NCBI GenBank assembly: GCA_003258725.1
Contig: QHMG01000004.1
Coordinates: 310,001-374,000, forward strand
DNA length: 64,000 bases
Direction: 5' to 3'
DNA from: Candidatus Melainabacteria bacterium
Lineage (GTDB): Bacteria; Cyanobacteriota; Vampirovibrionia; Gastranaerophilales; Gastranaerophilaceae
This document shows positions 1 to 8,822 of the stretch, piece by piece. Under the pieces are notes generated by a model. It was not told the DNA's origin, ran no database searches, and was given only the letters and a program-made list of their open reading frames with translations. Within the stretch, counting starts at the first letter, position 1. Each line of letters opens with the position of its first letter. Both the position numbers and the translations under genes were made by a program.

Positions 1-138
1 AGTTGATTGGAATTGTAAGTTATAAACTATAAAACCAGTTACAACTAATGCTAAAATAAGAATTGCTGAAATTAGAATTGAACGCTTTAAGCTTTTATCC
101 AAAGTCTTTTTTATTTCTTTTTCTTTGCTTTCTTCCAT
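1..138 (-). CDS. Membrane-fusion-protein-like efflux component (3' part outside window)
   Basis: This is a partial gene running off the left edge. The ATG (complement of 136-138) follows AGGAG at 146-150. The 46 visible residues begin MEESKEKEIKKTLDK, a charged cytoplasmic stretch, then one membrane segment (about residues 21-40, ILISAILILALVVTGFIVY). That is the N-terminal shape of EmrA/HlyD-type periplasmic adaptor proteins, but no adaptor domain is visible here. The gene lies 10 bp downstream of a MarR regulator on the same strand, and a TolC-type channel gene diverges from that regulator. An Emr-like tripartite drug-efflux locus is therefore the best inference. Another single-pass membrane protein cannot be excluded. 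Confidence 0.5.
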   Translation of the reverse strand, partial: MEESKEKEIKKTLDKSLKRSILISAILILALVVTGFIVYNLQFQST

Positions 139-148
139 TATATTTCTC

Positions 149-625
149 CTATATATTAAATTCTACTATTTCTGCCATTGAGTTTTCTAATTTTTCTAAT
201 GCCCCTTTTAATTCAATCATTTTTTCTTCTGGGAATTTTTCTAACAATTTTTCCATAACTTTGTTCATTATATAAAATTGTTCGTTGTAGAATTTTTCAC
301 CAGCTTTTGTAAGTGTTAAAAGTCTTACAAGACGGTTGTTTTTAGTAGTGTTTGTTCTTTTTACAAAGCCTTTATCCTCTAAAGAGTTTAAAATTCTACC
401 TGTTCTAACTCGGTCTCTAAGAATGATTTTAGCCAAATCACGTTGGCAAATGTTTGGGTGATTTAAAATTATATTTAATGCGCAAAATTCATCATGAGTT
501 AAATCAACATTACGAATTTCAAAGAAATTTTGGGCTAATCTTTCTATATAAATAGATAATTGGCTTATCTTATAAAATACTGATTCTGAAAAATCAGTAG
601 TAGGTTCTAACATTTTACTTTTCAT
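149..625 (-). CDS. MarR-family transcriptional regulator
   Basis: This 158-residue protein has the usual size and layout of MarR regulators. A helical N-terminal dimerisation part is followed by a winged helix-turn-helix at about residues 45-110; the segments NICQRDLAKIILRDRVRTGRIL and LEDKGFVKRTNTTKNNR match the recognition helix and wing. GGAAGG lies just upstream of the ATG; a second ATG four codons later (MLEP) is possible. MarR proteins usually repress a neighbouring efflux or detoxification operon until a small ligand binds. Here the adaptor-like gene follows on the same strand and a TolC-like gene is divergent. The intergenic region holds a perfect inverted repeat (648-679) suited to autoregulation. 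Confidence 0.88.
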   Translation of the reverse strand: MKSKMLEPTTDFSESVFYKISQLSIYIERLAQNFFEIRNVDLTHDEFCALNIILNHPNICQRDLAKIILRDRVRTGRILNSLEDKGFVKRTNTTKNNRLVRLLTLTKAGEKFYNEQFYIMNKVMEKLLEKFPEEKMIELKGALEKLENSMAEIVEFNI

Positions 626-647
626 TATTATCCTTCCCTATTTTGTC

Positions 648-679
648 TGTTACAAAAAATACATGTTGCATTTGTAACA
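648..679. promoter_or_regulatory. Inverted repeat, probable MarR operator
   Basis: TGTTACAAA (648-656) and TTTGTAACA (671-679) are perfect 9-bp arms separated by 14 bp, between the divergent marR and tolC-like genes. The right arm lies in the spacer of the predicted tolC-like promoter (666-694), so a bound dimer would block RNA polymerase. The operator assignment is inferred from position and symmetry. Confidence 0.65.
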
Positions 680-694
680 AAGATATGTTATCAT
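666..694 (+). promoter_or_regulatory. Promoter for TolC-like gene
   Basis: TTGCAT (666-671) and TATCAT (689-694) are separated by exactly 17 bp, a plausible vegetative promoter. Transcription would start near 701, about 30 nt before the ATG at 732, which has GAGGAAG as ribosome binding site. It overlaps the inverted repeat attributed to MarR. Confidence 0.5.
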
Positions 695-731
695 ATCATT
701 ATGAAATTTGTCAAGTATGTGAGGAAGTAAA

Positions 732-2156
732 ATGAATTTAAAAAAAATATTTTCAACTTTAATGCTAGTTAGCTTTGTGAATATGAGTATTTTGCCTGCT
801 TTTGCTATTCAAGATACAAAAGTCCAACAAGATGCAAAAGCTGTTAAAAAGCAAGAAAAAATGCTTAAACACAAAGTTAAAAAAAATAAAAATTATAATG
901 AGGATTACAAATTTGGTTATGTAAATATGGATTTTTGGAAAAGTTTTAATGACAAAAATTTGGATAATTATATTAATTTAGCCATAAAAAATAACTATGA
1001 TTTAAAAATGGCAACCTTGAATGTTGATGAATATTATCAAAATGTAAAACTTCAATTTGCAAATGAATTACCTAGTGCAACAGTAGGTTTTTCTCCAGCT
1101 TATTCAAAAGTGGCAACTATTGGTAATGGTTTGGACATCGGTTCAGAATGGTCTTATGCAACACCGATGTTGATAAACTACGAGGCTGATATTTTCTTGA
1201 AAAATAGAGATAAAACTCGTAGTGTTAAAAAGTTATATGAAGCCTCTCAACTAGATGAACGTGCTGCATACATTTCAATTGCAGCAGCTGTTGGCAGTGT
1301 TTATATGAACTTGGTTACATTAGATGAAGTTATAAAATATCAAGAAAATATTGTTGCCTTGAGAAAAGAAATTTATGAAATTATGCAAGAAAGCAACAGA
1401 CAAGGTCTTGTTTCAACTTCTGATACTGTGAAAGCAAACAAGGCTTATGTAAATGGTACTTCTGATTTAATTAATTATAAAAAGAATAAAGAAATCTTAA
1501 TGCACCAATTGGCAGTTTTAATTGGTGAAAGTCCTGAAAATGTTAATGAATTAAAAATTTCAAAACTTTCTGATGTAAAATACTCAAAAGCTATTCCAAC
1601 AAGTATTTCATCAGAAATTATTACAGGCAGACCTGATTATTTAAAATCAATCAAAATGCTTGAAAAAATGGGTATTGATGTAAGAGTTGCTAAAAAAGAA
1701 TTTTTGCCATCAATTAATATTTCTGGGTTGGCGATGTTCTTGCATGGTGCAAATAACCCAATTGACGGACTATACGCTATTGCAGCATCAGGCATGTTGC
1801 CAGTATTTACAGGTGGAAGACGTATTGCAAACTTGAAACTTAAAAAAGTTCAATATGACAAAGCCCTAGAAAGTTATCACAAAACTAATTTAACAGCTTT
1901 GCAAGAGGTTAATGATGCTTTAATTTCTGTAAAACGTGATAGTGAAAAATTAGATAAGCACAAAAAACAACTGGCATTAGAAAATCAAGATTTTGGATAC
2001 ACTCAGCAACGCTATAAACAAGGTGTAATCTCAAAACTTGATATGATTCAAATGCAAGAAAATTTGCTTTCAGTAAATCAATTGGTTGCAAATACAACAG
2101 GCAGTTGTTATGTTGATTACATAAGTTTGTATAAAGCTGTCGGAAGTAAGTTATAA
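732..2156 (+). CDS. TolC-family outer-membrane efflux protein
   Basis: This 474-residue secreted protein has a Sec signal peptide (about residues 1-25, ending ILPAFA) and two repeats of long coiled helices typical of outer membrane factors. The conserved C-terminal repeat is recognisable at about 345-470: FTGGRRIANLKLKKVQYDKALESYHKT, then QALQEVNDAL-type helix and YKQGVISKLDMIQMQENLL. The family forms trimeric channels through the outer membrane that dock onto an inner-membrane pump via an adaptor. The neighbouring MarR and adaptor-like genes fit one efflux system. Its presence implies a diderm envelope. Confidence 0.88.
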   Translation: MNLKKIFSTLMLVSFVNMSILPAFAIQDTKVQQDAKAVKKQEKMLKHKVKKNKNYNEDYKFGYVNMDFWKSFNDKNLDNYINLAIKNNYDLKMATLNVDEYYQNVKLQFANELPSATVGFSPAYSKVATIGNGLDIGSEWSYATPMLINYEADIFLKNRDKTRSVKKLYEASQLDERAAYISIAAAVGSVYMNLVTLDEVIKYQENIVALRKEIYEIMQESNRQGLVSTSDTVKANKAYVNGTSDLINYKKNKEILMHQLAVLIGESPENVNELKISKLSDVKYSKAIPTSISSEIITGRPDYLKSIKMLEKMGIDVRVAKKEFLPSINISGLAMFLHGANNPIDGLYAIAASGMLPVFTGGRRIANLKLKKVQYDKALESYHKTNLTALQEVNDALISVKRDSEKLDKHKKQLALENQDFGYTQQRYKQGVISKLDMIQMQENLLSVNQLVANTTGSCYVDYISLYKAVGSKL

Positions 2157-2171
2157 TCTGTATAAAACTAC

Positions 2172-2199
2172 TTGCAATTAAAATATTTTAGTGTAATAA
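2172..2199 (+). promoter_or_regulatory. Candidate promoter of the SNF2 gene
   Basis: TTGCAA (2172-2177), a 16-bp spacer and TAATAA (2194-2199) form a plausible promoter between the tolC-like stop and the helicase. The implied 5' leader is about 90 nt. No clear terminator for the upstream gene is visible in this 139-bp gap. Confidence 0.35.
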
Positions 2200-2295
2200 T
2201 CAAGTTACGGTCATCTTAAGAGTAATAGTATTTTATACTTAAACCGTTTGTTACACCCTTAAGTAAGTAAAAGAAAGACAAACTCTAATAAGTTT

Positions 2296-5200
2296 ATGAG
2301 TGTTCCTAAATTTAATTTTAAATTTTTAAAAGAAAATGCTACGGCTGGAAGCTGGCGTCGTGGCTATGAATATTACACAAAAGATATGATTCTTGAGTCT
2401 TATCCTGAAAAGAATTTCTACAAGGGTAAGGTTAAGGGAAGTTTTCAAGATTCGTATAATACAGATTTAATTTTTAAAAAGAACAAAGTAGAGGCACGTT
2501 GTAATTGTCCATTAAAAGAAGAATGGTGTAAACACGCTGTTGCTGTTGCAATTAAAGCAATTGACGAACATGCCTATGAAGATTGGTTAGAAACAAAATA
2601 TGGTATTGAACCTGATTACAGCGACGAAGATACTTCAATGCCAGAACCGCCAAAAGGTAATTATATCTTCCACTTTAACCCAAAGAGAAAACCTAATTTC
2701 TTCTCTATTCTTGTGATGTCGAGAACAACAGGTAAAGTAGTTAGAGCTATTGAACCAATTTTATTAGGATTGGTTGAGGCTCAAAAAAATGATTCAACTT
2801 TCGTTTTAAATCGCTCACAATTGGTAGAAGTTGAAATTTTTAAACAAATTTTAAAAACTGCAAGACAGGATAAAAAAGCTGGTTGGTATGATATTCCGAT
2901 TCCGAAATTTGCACCAATGTTTCCACTTTTAGCTGTTGCAGATGAAGTTTTAGATGAAAAAACTAAACATAGAATTAAATTTACAGACAAAGAATGGCGC
3001 TTAGTTTTATCAGTAAATAGCAATCCAACAGGCAATATTATGCTTGAATTATTCTGGCGAAGACCTGACAAAGACGATATTGTACCGTTTGAAGAGGTTC
3101 GTTATTTCTCTCGTCAAATAAAATGGGGTCGTTATAAAAATGTAATCTTCCCAACAAATGTTTCTATGAATGTTGTACCTCAAAACTTATTAAAATCAAC
3201 ATTTACAGACCTAAAAGATGCAGAAGGTGGAAAGTTCATTTATGAAGAACTTCCAAAACTTCAAGAACAAATTGATGTAGAGGTTTCTGATACAATTAGT
3301 AAATTGTTCTTAGAACAGCGCCCACCTAAGAATATTGTATCTTTGGGTATAGATTATGACCAATCGTTGAAGGCATCTTTAGAGTTTGAATACGACGGAG
3401 TTAGAGTTCCGTTCTCAAAAACAGCGGACAAAACTCCTTACGTTACGGTAAAACGTAAAGAAGACGATATGGTTTATTGGGTTAAACGTAATATTCAACA
3501 CGAAATTTCAGCTTATCAAATGCTTTTAGCTTGTAAATTCGTTCCAATGCAAACTAATAACTTGGCTATGGAAAAAGAAAACGCAATTGATTTTTATAAT
3601 TATTATATGAATAAAGCTGGCGAAGGTTGGGTATTTGAAGAAAAAGATGATATTAGCTTCTTTAAACTTATAGAAGAACCTTTTAAAATGTGTGCCAAAA
3701 TTGACTTTTCAGAAGATTCAAAGGATAGTTTTGAAATTCAATTGTATGGTCAAGTTGGTGAAGATGTTATCAATTTTGATGAAATTTATGAAACAATCCA
3801 AAACAATGAAAAATACAGTCGTGTAAGAAGTTTAGGCTTTGTTGAATATCCTGCGGAAGATATTTATGCGATGATGAGATCTTTTAACTCATTTGATGCT
3901 TACAGAAACGATGAAAATAAATTTATGGTAAAAACTTATCGTGCTGGGTTGGTTCAAGAGTTGAAAAATAGAGGTTTTGAACTTGTGTTGAGCGAGGATT
4001 TTGAAAAATTCTGGTCGCAAATCACATCGTTCTCAACTGATGAAAACTTAACATTACCAAAAGGTGTAAACGCAGAACTTCGTGAATACCAAATGAAAGG
4101 GTTTAGCTGGTTATGGTTTATGTATAAATACGGCTTAAACGGTATTCTTGCAGATGATATGGGGCTTGGTAAAACGCTTCAAGCCTTGAGTTTAATTCAA
4201 AAAGCTAAGGAAGAAGACGGCTCAATGCCTGTGTTGGTAGTTTGTCCAACTTCTGTTGTATTTAACTGGGAATCAGAAATTCAAAAATTTACGCCAGATT
4301 TGAGTTGCTTAAAACTTGCAGGTGTTGATAGAAAAAGTTTGTTTGAAAAAATACCAGAATACGATATTGTAATTACAAGCTATGCGCTGATTAGACGTGA
4401 TATTGAAGAATTGAAAAATATTAAATTTAGATATGTCGTTTTAGATGAATCTCAAAATATTAAAAACGCAATGAGTCAAACAGCTCAAGCAGTTAAGATG
4501 TTAGATTCTGATCATAGATTGGCACTTTCTGGTACTCCAATCGAAAACAGATTAGAGGAATTGTGGTCTGTATTTGATTTCTTAATGCCAGGCTTCTTAT
4601 TTAATGTTGCAGAATTTAACTTTAGATATGTAAATCCAATTATGGAACGTCAAGATAAGACCGTTGAAAAACGATTAAAAATGCAAATTTATCCATTTAT
4701 TTTACGCCGTATGAAACGTGACGTAGCTAAGGATTTACCAGATAAGGTTGAAAATATTGCATACTGTGAAATGACTCCAGAACAAAAGGATTTCTATCTT
4801 GAAGTATTGGACAGCACAAAAGAAGAATTGTTTAAATCTATTGAACAAAACGGTCTTGAAAAGAGCAGAATGTCTATTTTCTCAGCCTTGTTGCGCTTGC
4901 GTCAAATTTGTTGTCACCCTCGTTTATACGATAAAGATATGGTTAAAGGCGATATTCAATCAGGTAAATTTGAGCACTTGAAGGGTATGCTTGAACAAAT
5001 TATTTCAGAAGGTCATAGAGTTCTTTTATTTAGCCAATTTGTTGATATGCTTGATATCATTAAGGCTTGGTGCGAAAGAGCTGGAATCCCTTACGAATAT
5101 TTGACAGGTAAGACAAAAGATCGTCAAGGCGCAGTCGAAAGATTTAACTCATCAAATTCAATTCCAATCTTTTTAATCAGTTTGAAAGCTGGTGGTACAG

Positions 5201-5472
5201 GTTTGAATTTGACAGGTGCAGATTATGTAATTCACTACGACCCTTGGTGGAATCCTGCAGTTGAAGATCAAGCGACTGACCGTGCTTATCGTATTGGACA
5301 GACTAAAAAAGTATTTGTTTATAGAATTATTACTAAAAATACGGTTGAAGAAAAAATTCAAAAACTTAAATCAATCAAGAGAAACCTTGTTGATAGCGTA
5401 ATTTCAGTTGATAGAAATATTACAAAATCGCTTACAATTGATGATATCAAAGAAATCTTCTCGGTTGATTAA
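2296..5472 (+). CDS. SWIM zinc-finger SNF2-family DNA helicase/translocase
   Basis: This is a 1058-residue Swi2/Snf2 ATPase. An N-terminal SWIM zinc finger has C69-x-C71...C78-x-H80. A long middle region follows, then the two RecA-like lobes: Walker A DDMGLGKT at about residue 618-625, a DESQ motif II (in place of DEAH) at about 716, SGTPIENR, and the C-terminal lobe with FSQFVDMLD, LKAGGTGLNLT and RAYRIGQ near 950-1000. These proteins translocate on duplex DNA; bacterial members of this architecture are thought to act in DNA repair or remodelling. The ATG at 2296 has only a weak AAAGAAAG upstream. The stop is 3 bp from the convergent gene that follows. Confidence 0.92.
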   Translation: MSVPKFNFKFLKENATAGSWRRGYEYYTKDMILESYPEKNFYKGKVKGSFQDSYNTDLIFKKNKVEARCNCPLKEEWCKHAVAVAIKAIDEHAYEDWLETKYGIEPDYSDEDTSMPEPPKGNYIFHFNPKRKPNFFSILVMSRTTGKVVRAIEPILLGLVEAQKNDSTFVLNRSQLVEVEIFKQILKTARQDKKAGWYDIPIPKFAPMFPLLAVADEVLDEKTKHRIKFTDKEWRLVLSVNSNPTGNIMLELFWRRPDKDDIVPFEEVRYFSRQIKWGRYKNVIFPTNVSMNVVPQNLLKSTFTDLKDAEGGKFIYEELPKLQEQIDVEVSDTISKLFLEQRPPKNIVSLGIDYDQSLKASLEFEYDGVRVPFSKTADKTPYVTVKRKEDDMVYWVKRNIQHEISAYQMLLACKFVPMQTNNLAMEKENAIDFYNYYMNKAGEGWVFEEKDDISFFKLIEEPFKMCAKIDFSEDSKDSFEIQLYGQVGEDVINFDEIYETIQNNEKYSRVRSLGFVEYPAEDIYAMMRSFNSFDAYRNDENKFMVKTYRAGLVQELKNRGFELVLSEDFEKFWSQITSFSTDENLTLPKGVNAELREYQMKGFSWLWFMYKYGLNGILADDMGLGKTLQALSLIQKAKEEDGSMPVLVVCPTSVVFNWESEIQKFTPDLSCLKLAGVDRKSLFEKIPEYDIVITSYALIRRDIEELKNIKFRYVVLDESQNIKNAMSQTAQAVKMLDSDHRLALSGTPIENRLEELWSVFDFLMPGFLFNVAEFNFRYVNPIMERQDKTVEKRLKMQIYPFILRRMKRDVAKDLPDKVENIAYCEMTPEQKDFYLEVLDSTKEELFKSIEQNGLEKSRMSIFSALLRLRQICCHPRLYDKDMVKGDIQSGKFEHLKGMLEQIISEGHRVLLFSQFVDMLDIIKAWCERAGIPYEYLTGKTKDRQGAVERFNSSNSIPIFLISLKAGGTGLNLTGADYVIHYDPWWNPAVEDQATDRAYRIGQTKKVFVYRIITKNTVEEKIQKLKSIKRNLVDSVISVDRNITKSLTIDDIKEIFSVD

Positions 5473-5475
5473 TCT

Positions 5476-6459
5476 TTATGCCTCAAAACTTGTGCCATAA
5501 GGTATAAAACCATTAATGTTGTTGTAGCCAATCGAAATATTTAAGTCTGGAATGTTGTTCCAACCTAATTGTGCTACTTTGTTTACGTTCTGCATTGTGT
5601 ATTCAAACGCAGCACCTCTGAATTCCATCGGTACATCTTTGCATTCTTTAAGTTTTTCTTTTAAATATTCAGAAAATTCAACTCCGTCAGAGGTGTAATA
5701 TTTTCCGTCCTCTCTTGTTTCCATTTTAGAAAGGTCAAGCCCTGTGTAATCCAAAACTAGATGATATGCCTGCATTTTTGCAACAGAATTACTGTCAAGG
5801 TCTGTCATTTGATTTTTAACATAGGATAAAAGGTTTGAGGAATTGTTGTTTTGCTCTAATAAACCTTTTAGTTTGGCTAAAATATCATTGTTTTCAATTC
5901 CTGATAAATTAACTTCACGAGTGTATGGATTTATAGAAATTAAAAGTGTCTCATCATCGTTTAGCGTAATATTGTTATTTTTCAATAAGTTTTGCATGTT
6001 CAAACTAATTGACTTATGTTTGTCAATTTGGCTTTGTTTTTCATAACTTTCCCAATCTTCAGGAGAGTAGTTTAATCTTGGGTCATCTAAATTTCCGCAA
6101 CCAATAGTGCCGTAACAAATTGCATTGTAGTCGTTTTTAAACATTGCATATTTTTCAGGTTCGTCCCATTTTTTTGTGTATGCAAAATCAGATGTACCAA
6201 AGTATTTTTTGCTTAAATATTCGTGAACTTCCTGTTCTGTCTTGCATTGCGAACGAACAGTACTTGCCCAATCTGCAAGTTTTTCGTCTAAATTTCTTCT
6301 TGATAAATTAAGTTCTGAATAGGGATCGTATTCAGAACTTTTTGCCTTCAAGTTGTCAGAATTATATGCATCTACCATTTGTTGATAGCGGTCTTGAACT
6401 GTATCAGGTGAATAGCGGTGAGGATTGTTGTAATAGTTGTAATATCCAATTTCACTCAT
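5476..6459 (-). CDS. Uncharacterised 327-residue protein
   Basis: No family is recognised. I chose the ATG at 6459 (MSEIGYYNYYNN) because GGAG precedes it; an upstream in-frame ATG at 6483 would add eight residues. The protein is soluble, Tyr/Asn/Asp-rich, with no signal peptide or membrane helix. The N-terminal half has several charged helices (SRRNLDEKLADWASTVRSQ); the middle contains DETLLISINPYTREVNLSG, a beta-hairpin-like stretch, and the C-terminus is Asn/Gly-rich. It converges on the SNF2 gene with almost no gap. Unsignalled, low-complexity proteins of this kind recur across the window; whether they are exported is unknown. Confidence 0.75.
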   Translation of the reverse strand: MSEIGYYNYYNNPHRYSPDTVQDRYQQMVDAYNSDNLKAKSSEYDPYSELNLSRRNLDEKLADWASTVRSQCKTEQEVHEYLSKKYFGTSDFAYTKKWDEPEKYAMFKNDYNAICYGTIGCGNLDDPRLNYSPEDWESYEKQSQIDKHKSISLNMQNLLKNNNITLNDDETLLISINPYTREVNLSGIENNDILAKLKGLLEQNNNSSNLLSYVKNQMTDLDSNSVAKMQAYHLVLDYTGLDLSKMETREDGKYYTSDGVEFSEYLKEKLKECKDVPMEFRGAAFEYTMQNVNKVAQLGWNNIPDLNISIGYNNINGFIPYGTSFEA

Positions 6460-6576
6460 AAGCAAAACTCCATTTTTAAACAAGCCAAATCCTTTTGACT
6501 TTTAGTTAATATATTCTTTTTATTCCACAATACCAGAAAATCAAAACGCAAAATTTAAAATTTTTTACAATAAAAA

Positions 6577-6597
6577 TGCACCCTTTAAAAGAGTGCA
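6577..6597 (-). terminator. Rho-independent terminator after the PQ-loop gene
   Basis: TGCAC(T/C)CTT pairs across a short loop with AAGGGTGCA on the minus strand, followed by TTTTTATT. It lies about 70 bp downstream of the PQ-loop gene stop. The rest of the 209-bp gap between 6460 and 6668 shows nothing else recognisable. Confidence 0.65.
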
Positions 6598-6668
6598 AAT
6601 AGTAGATTTTAAATTGAATTAACGAATAGATTGTTATGACATGTACTCTACTAAATAAAATAAAGACA

Positions 6669-6938
6669 CTAATTAGATTTTTCTTTTCCAAAGTACTTGT
6701 ATTTGACATGTAATCCGATATCTAAAAGAAGAAATGCCATATTTAAAATGTACAAAATTATTACCAAATCTTGGCTATACAAGATTTTATGAATAATACC
6801 AAAAACATATCCTAAAAGAATTAAACTTGAAAATCTTAAACTTTTTCCGTCAACACATTTTGCTTTGTAAGTTTTATAAGCAGCGATTGGCCAACTTGCG
6901 CCGAAACACACCATCATACCTGCTTCAAAAATACTCAT
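6669..6938 (-). CDS. Small PQ-loop / SemiSWEET-like membrane protein
   Basis: This 89-residue protein has three predicted transmembrane helices and the PQ-loop-type signature near its start (SWPIAAYKTYKAKCVDGKSLRFSSLILLGY). A Pro in helix 1 is followed by a charged loop and the G-K-S-L motif that in this family contacts the second helix. Single three-helix units work as dimers in bacterial SemiSWEET transporters, which carry small sugars or related solutes; the substrate here is unknown. GGAG sits 7 nt before the ATG. It is divergent from a LysR gene, the classical arrangement for an LTTR and its target. Confidence 0.7.
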   Translation of the reverse strand: MSIFEAGMMVCFGASWPIAAYKTYKAKCVDGKSLRFSSLILLGYVFGIIHKILYSQDLVIILYILNMAFLLLDIGLHVKYKYFGKEKSN

Positions 6939-7008
6939 TTTTTATCTCCTTTACTTTCAATCTTTTTATACAATAAAACTTTTATAAATAAAAATACTTA
7001 TTTTTGAT

Positions 7009-7038
7009 TATAATTATAAGTTTTTCTTATGGTATAAT
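7009..7038 (+). promoter_or_regulatory. LysR-gene -10 box placed for a leaderless transcript
   Basis: TATAAT at 7033-7038 is followed by exactly 6 nt before the ATG at 7045, and no Shine-Dalgarno sequence is present. A normal start distance from this -10 would put the mRNA 5' end at or next to the ATG. A second TATAAT at 7009-7014 is an alternative. The 106-bp divergent region presumably also holds the LTTR binding site; none could be fixed by eye. Confidence 0.45.
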
Positions 7039-7044
7039 TAAGTT

Positions 7045-7926
7045 ATGAATACAAATCAATTAAAATATGTTGTTACTATTGCTGAAGAATTGAATATTAC
7101 AAAAGCGGCGAAAAGGCTTTTTGTCTCTCAATCTTCACTTAGTCAGGCTATAAAAAATATTGAACAAGAATTAAAAATAAAACTGTTTGAAACGAATGTT
7201 ACTCCTCTAAAATTGACTTATGCTGGGGAAGTTTATGTTGCGTGGGCTAAAAAAACTTTAGCATCTCAAGAAGATATTATGGAGAAATTAGAAGAAATTT
7301 CTACAAATAGTGATATTAGAATTATTGTCGGAGTTGCATCTCACCGCAGTATTTCAATATTGCCACAGGTTATAAAAGATTTTAAACAAGAGTTTCCGCA
7401 TTCATTTATTGTTATAAAGGAATATCCGACACCGATTTTGCACAAAATGCTCGAAAAAGAAGAATTAGATTTATTGTTAGATGTTTCAAATTCTGATGTT
7501 GTGTCATATAGTAGCGAATTATTAAAGGAAGAAGAAATTTATTTAGACATTCCGAAAAATCTAAAAACTAAGGGGGAGAAGATTAATTTATCGGACTTGA
7601 AGGATTGTGATTTTATATTGCTTTCAAAAGAACAAATGTTGGGCAAATTAGCTCGGGAGTTGTGTAAAAAATGCAAATTTGAACCAAAAATTTCTGTTGA
7701 ATGTAGAAACATTGAAACTTCGCACGAACTTGTAAAACAAGGTCTTGGAATTTCCTTTGTTCCTGAATTATATGCAAAAAATAATCAAGATGGTTTGACA
7801 AATTTTGTCAAAATTACTCCATTTTTACCAACTAGACCAATTTCGGCAATCTTTTCTAACAAGGTAAAAAGTAAAGCCTTTACAAGATTTCTAGAAATTT
7901 TAAAAGATACTTTAAATAAAGCATAA
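7045..7926 (+). CDS. LysR-type transcriptional regulator
   Basis: This 293-residue protein has the canonical N-terminal winged HTH (residues 1-60: LKYVVTIAEELNITKAAKRLFVSQSSLSQAIKNIEQEL, then LFETNVTPLKLTYAGE). The effector-binding periplasmic-protein-like domain spans about 90-290. Length matches the family. LTTRs respond to small metabolites and typically control an adjacent divergent gene, here the PQ-loop membrane protein. The start lacks a ribosome binding site and is preceded by TATAAT only 6 nt away, suggesting leaderless translation. The effector cannot be read from the sequence. Confidence 0.9.
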   Translation: MNTNQLKYVVTIAEELNITKAAKRLFVSQSSLSQAIKNIEQELKIKLFETNVTPLKLTYAGEVYVAWAKKTLASQEDIMEKLEEISTNSDIRIIVGVASHRSISILPQVIKDFKQEFPHSFIVIKEYPTPILHKMLEKEELDLLLDVSNSDVVSYSSELLKEEEIYLDIPKNLKTKGEKINLSDLKDCDFILLSKEQMLGKLARELCKKCKFEPKISVECRNIETSHELVKQGLGISFVPELYAKNNQDGLTNFVKITPFLPTRPISAIFSNKVKSKAFTRFLEILKDTLNKA

Positions 7927-7958
7927 ATATAATTATATAAATATATATAATTAATATT

Positions 7959-8822
7959 ATGGACATGCAACTTTTGTCTGAATATTTGGAATACCTTGAA
8001 TTAGAGCGAGGATTAGCAAAAAACACAATTGATGCCTATCGTCGTGATTTAATCATGTTTTTAGACTATTCAAATGTTGAAGATTTAAATTTTATTACAA
8101 GAATGGGGATAAATTCTTATATTCGCTATTTGCATGAAAACGGTTATAATCCAACAAGCGTAATGCGAAAGATTGCATCTATTCGAGGATTTTTTAAATG
8201 GCTTTGTGCAAATGAATTTTGTAAAATTGACCCGACTTTAACAATAGAACGTCCAAAATTACCGCAAAAGTTGCCAAAAGTTATGACAATTACGGAAATT
8301 GAAGAACTTTTGCGTGATAGCCTTACAAAAATGCAACGGGTAATCATTGAACTTTTGTATGGTTGCGGACTTCGTGTTTCTGAGCTTGTTGGACTCAAAA
8401 TAAACAATTTTGACCTTTCTGCCAAGTATTTAACCGCTTTAGGTAAAGGGTCAAAAGAACGCATTGTGCCTTTAGGGTCAAAAGCAATTGATGCAATTAA
8501 AAATTTCTTGCCAGAAAGAGATTTTTTACTTAAAAAATATCGCCTTGATACAAAACAACTTTTAATAAATGAAAAAGGTCATAATGTTACACGTCAAGAG
8601 GTTTATAATTTTATACACGAACGAGGTAAAAAAATACACAAAAATATCTCACCACATACACTTCGTCACTCTTATGCAACACATTTGTTAGAAAATGGTG
8701 CAGATTTGAGAGTTGTACAAGAACTTTTAGGACACAGTGACGTTGCGACAACTCAATTATATACTCATATCAGTAAGAAACGTCTTAAAGATGTTTACTT
8801 CGCAATCAATGGAAATATTTAA
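7959..8822 (+). CDS. xerD: Tyrosine recombinase, XerC/XerD type
   Basis: At 287 residues this has Xer length and both domains: an N-terminal SAM-like core-binding domain (1-90) and a C-terminal catalytic domain. The catalytic residues are visible: Arg in LLYGCGLRVSELVGL (about 145), Lys in GKGSKER, His-x-x-Arg in SPHTLRHSYATHLLENGADLR, His in LLGHSDVATTQ, and nucleophile Tyr in TQLYTHIS. Xer recombinases resolve chromosome dimers at dif. XerD is a little more likely than XerC by overall sequence, but the distinction is uncertain. There is no Shine-Dalgarno sequence; TATAAT at 7946-7951 ends 7 nt before the ATG. The stop overlaps the rsmD start by one base. Confidence 0.85.
   Translation: MDMQLLSEYLEYLELERGLAKNTIDAYRRDLIMFLDYSNVEDLNFITRMGINSYIRYLHENGYNPTSVMRKIASIRGFFKWLCANEFCKIDPTLTIERPKLPQKLPKVMTITEIEELLRDSLTKMQRVIIELLYGCGLRVSELVGLKINNFDLSAKYLTALGKGSKERIVPLGSKAIDAIKNFLPERDFLLKKYRLDTKQLLINEKGHNVTRQEVYNFIHERGKKIHKNISPHTLRHSYATHLLENGADLRVVQELLGHSDVATTQLYTHISKKRLKDVYFAINGNI

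Noticed and set aside
6506..6709. 67-codon minus-strand ORF
   Set aside because: It overlaps the PQ-loop gene end and its terminator, and has no start signal.
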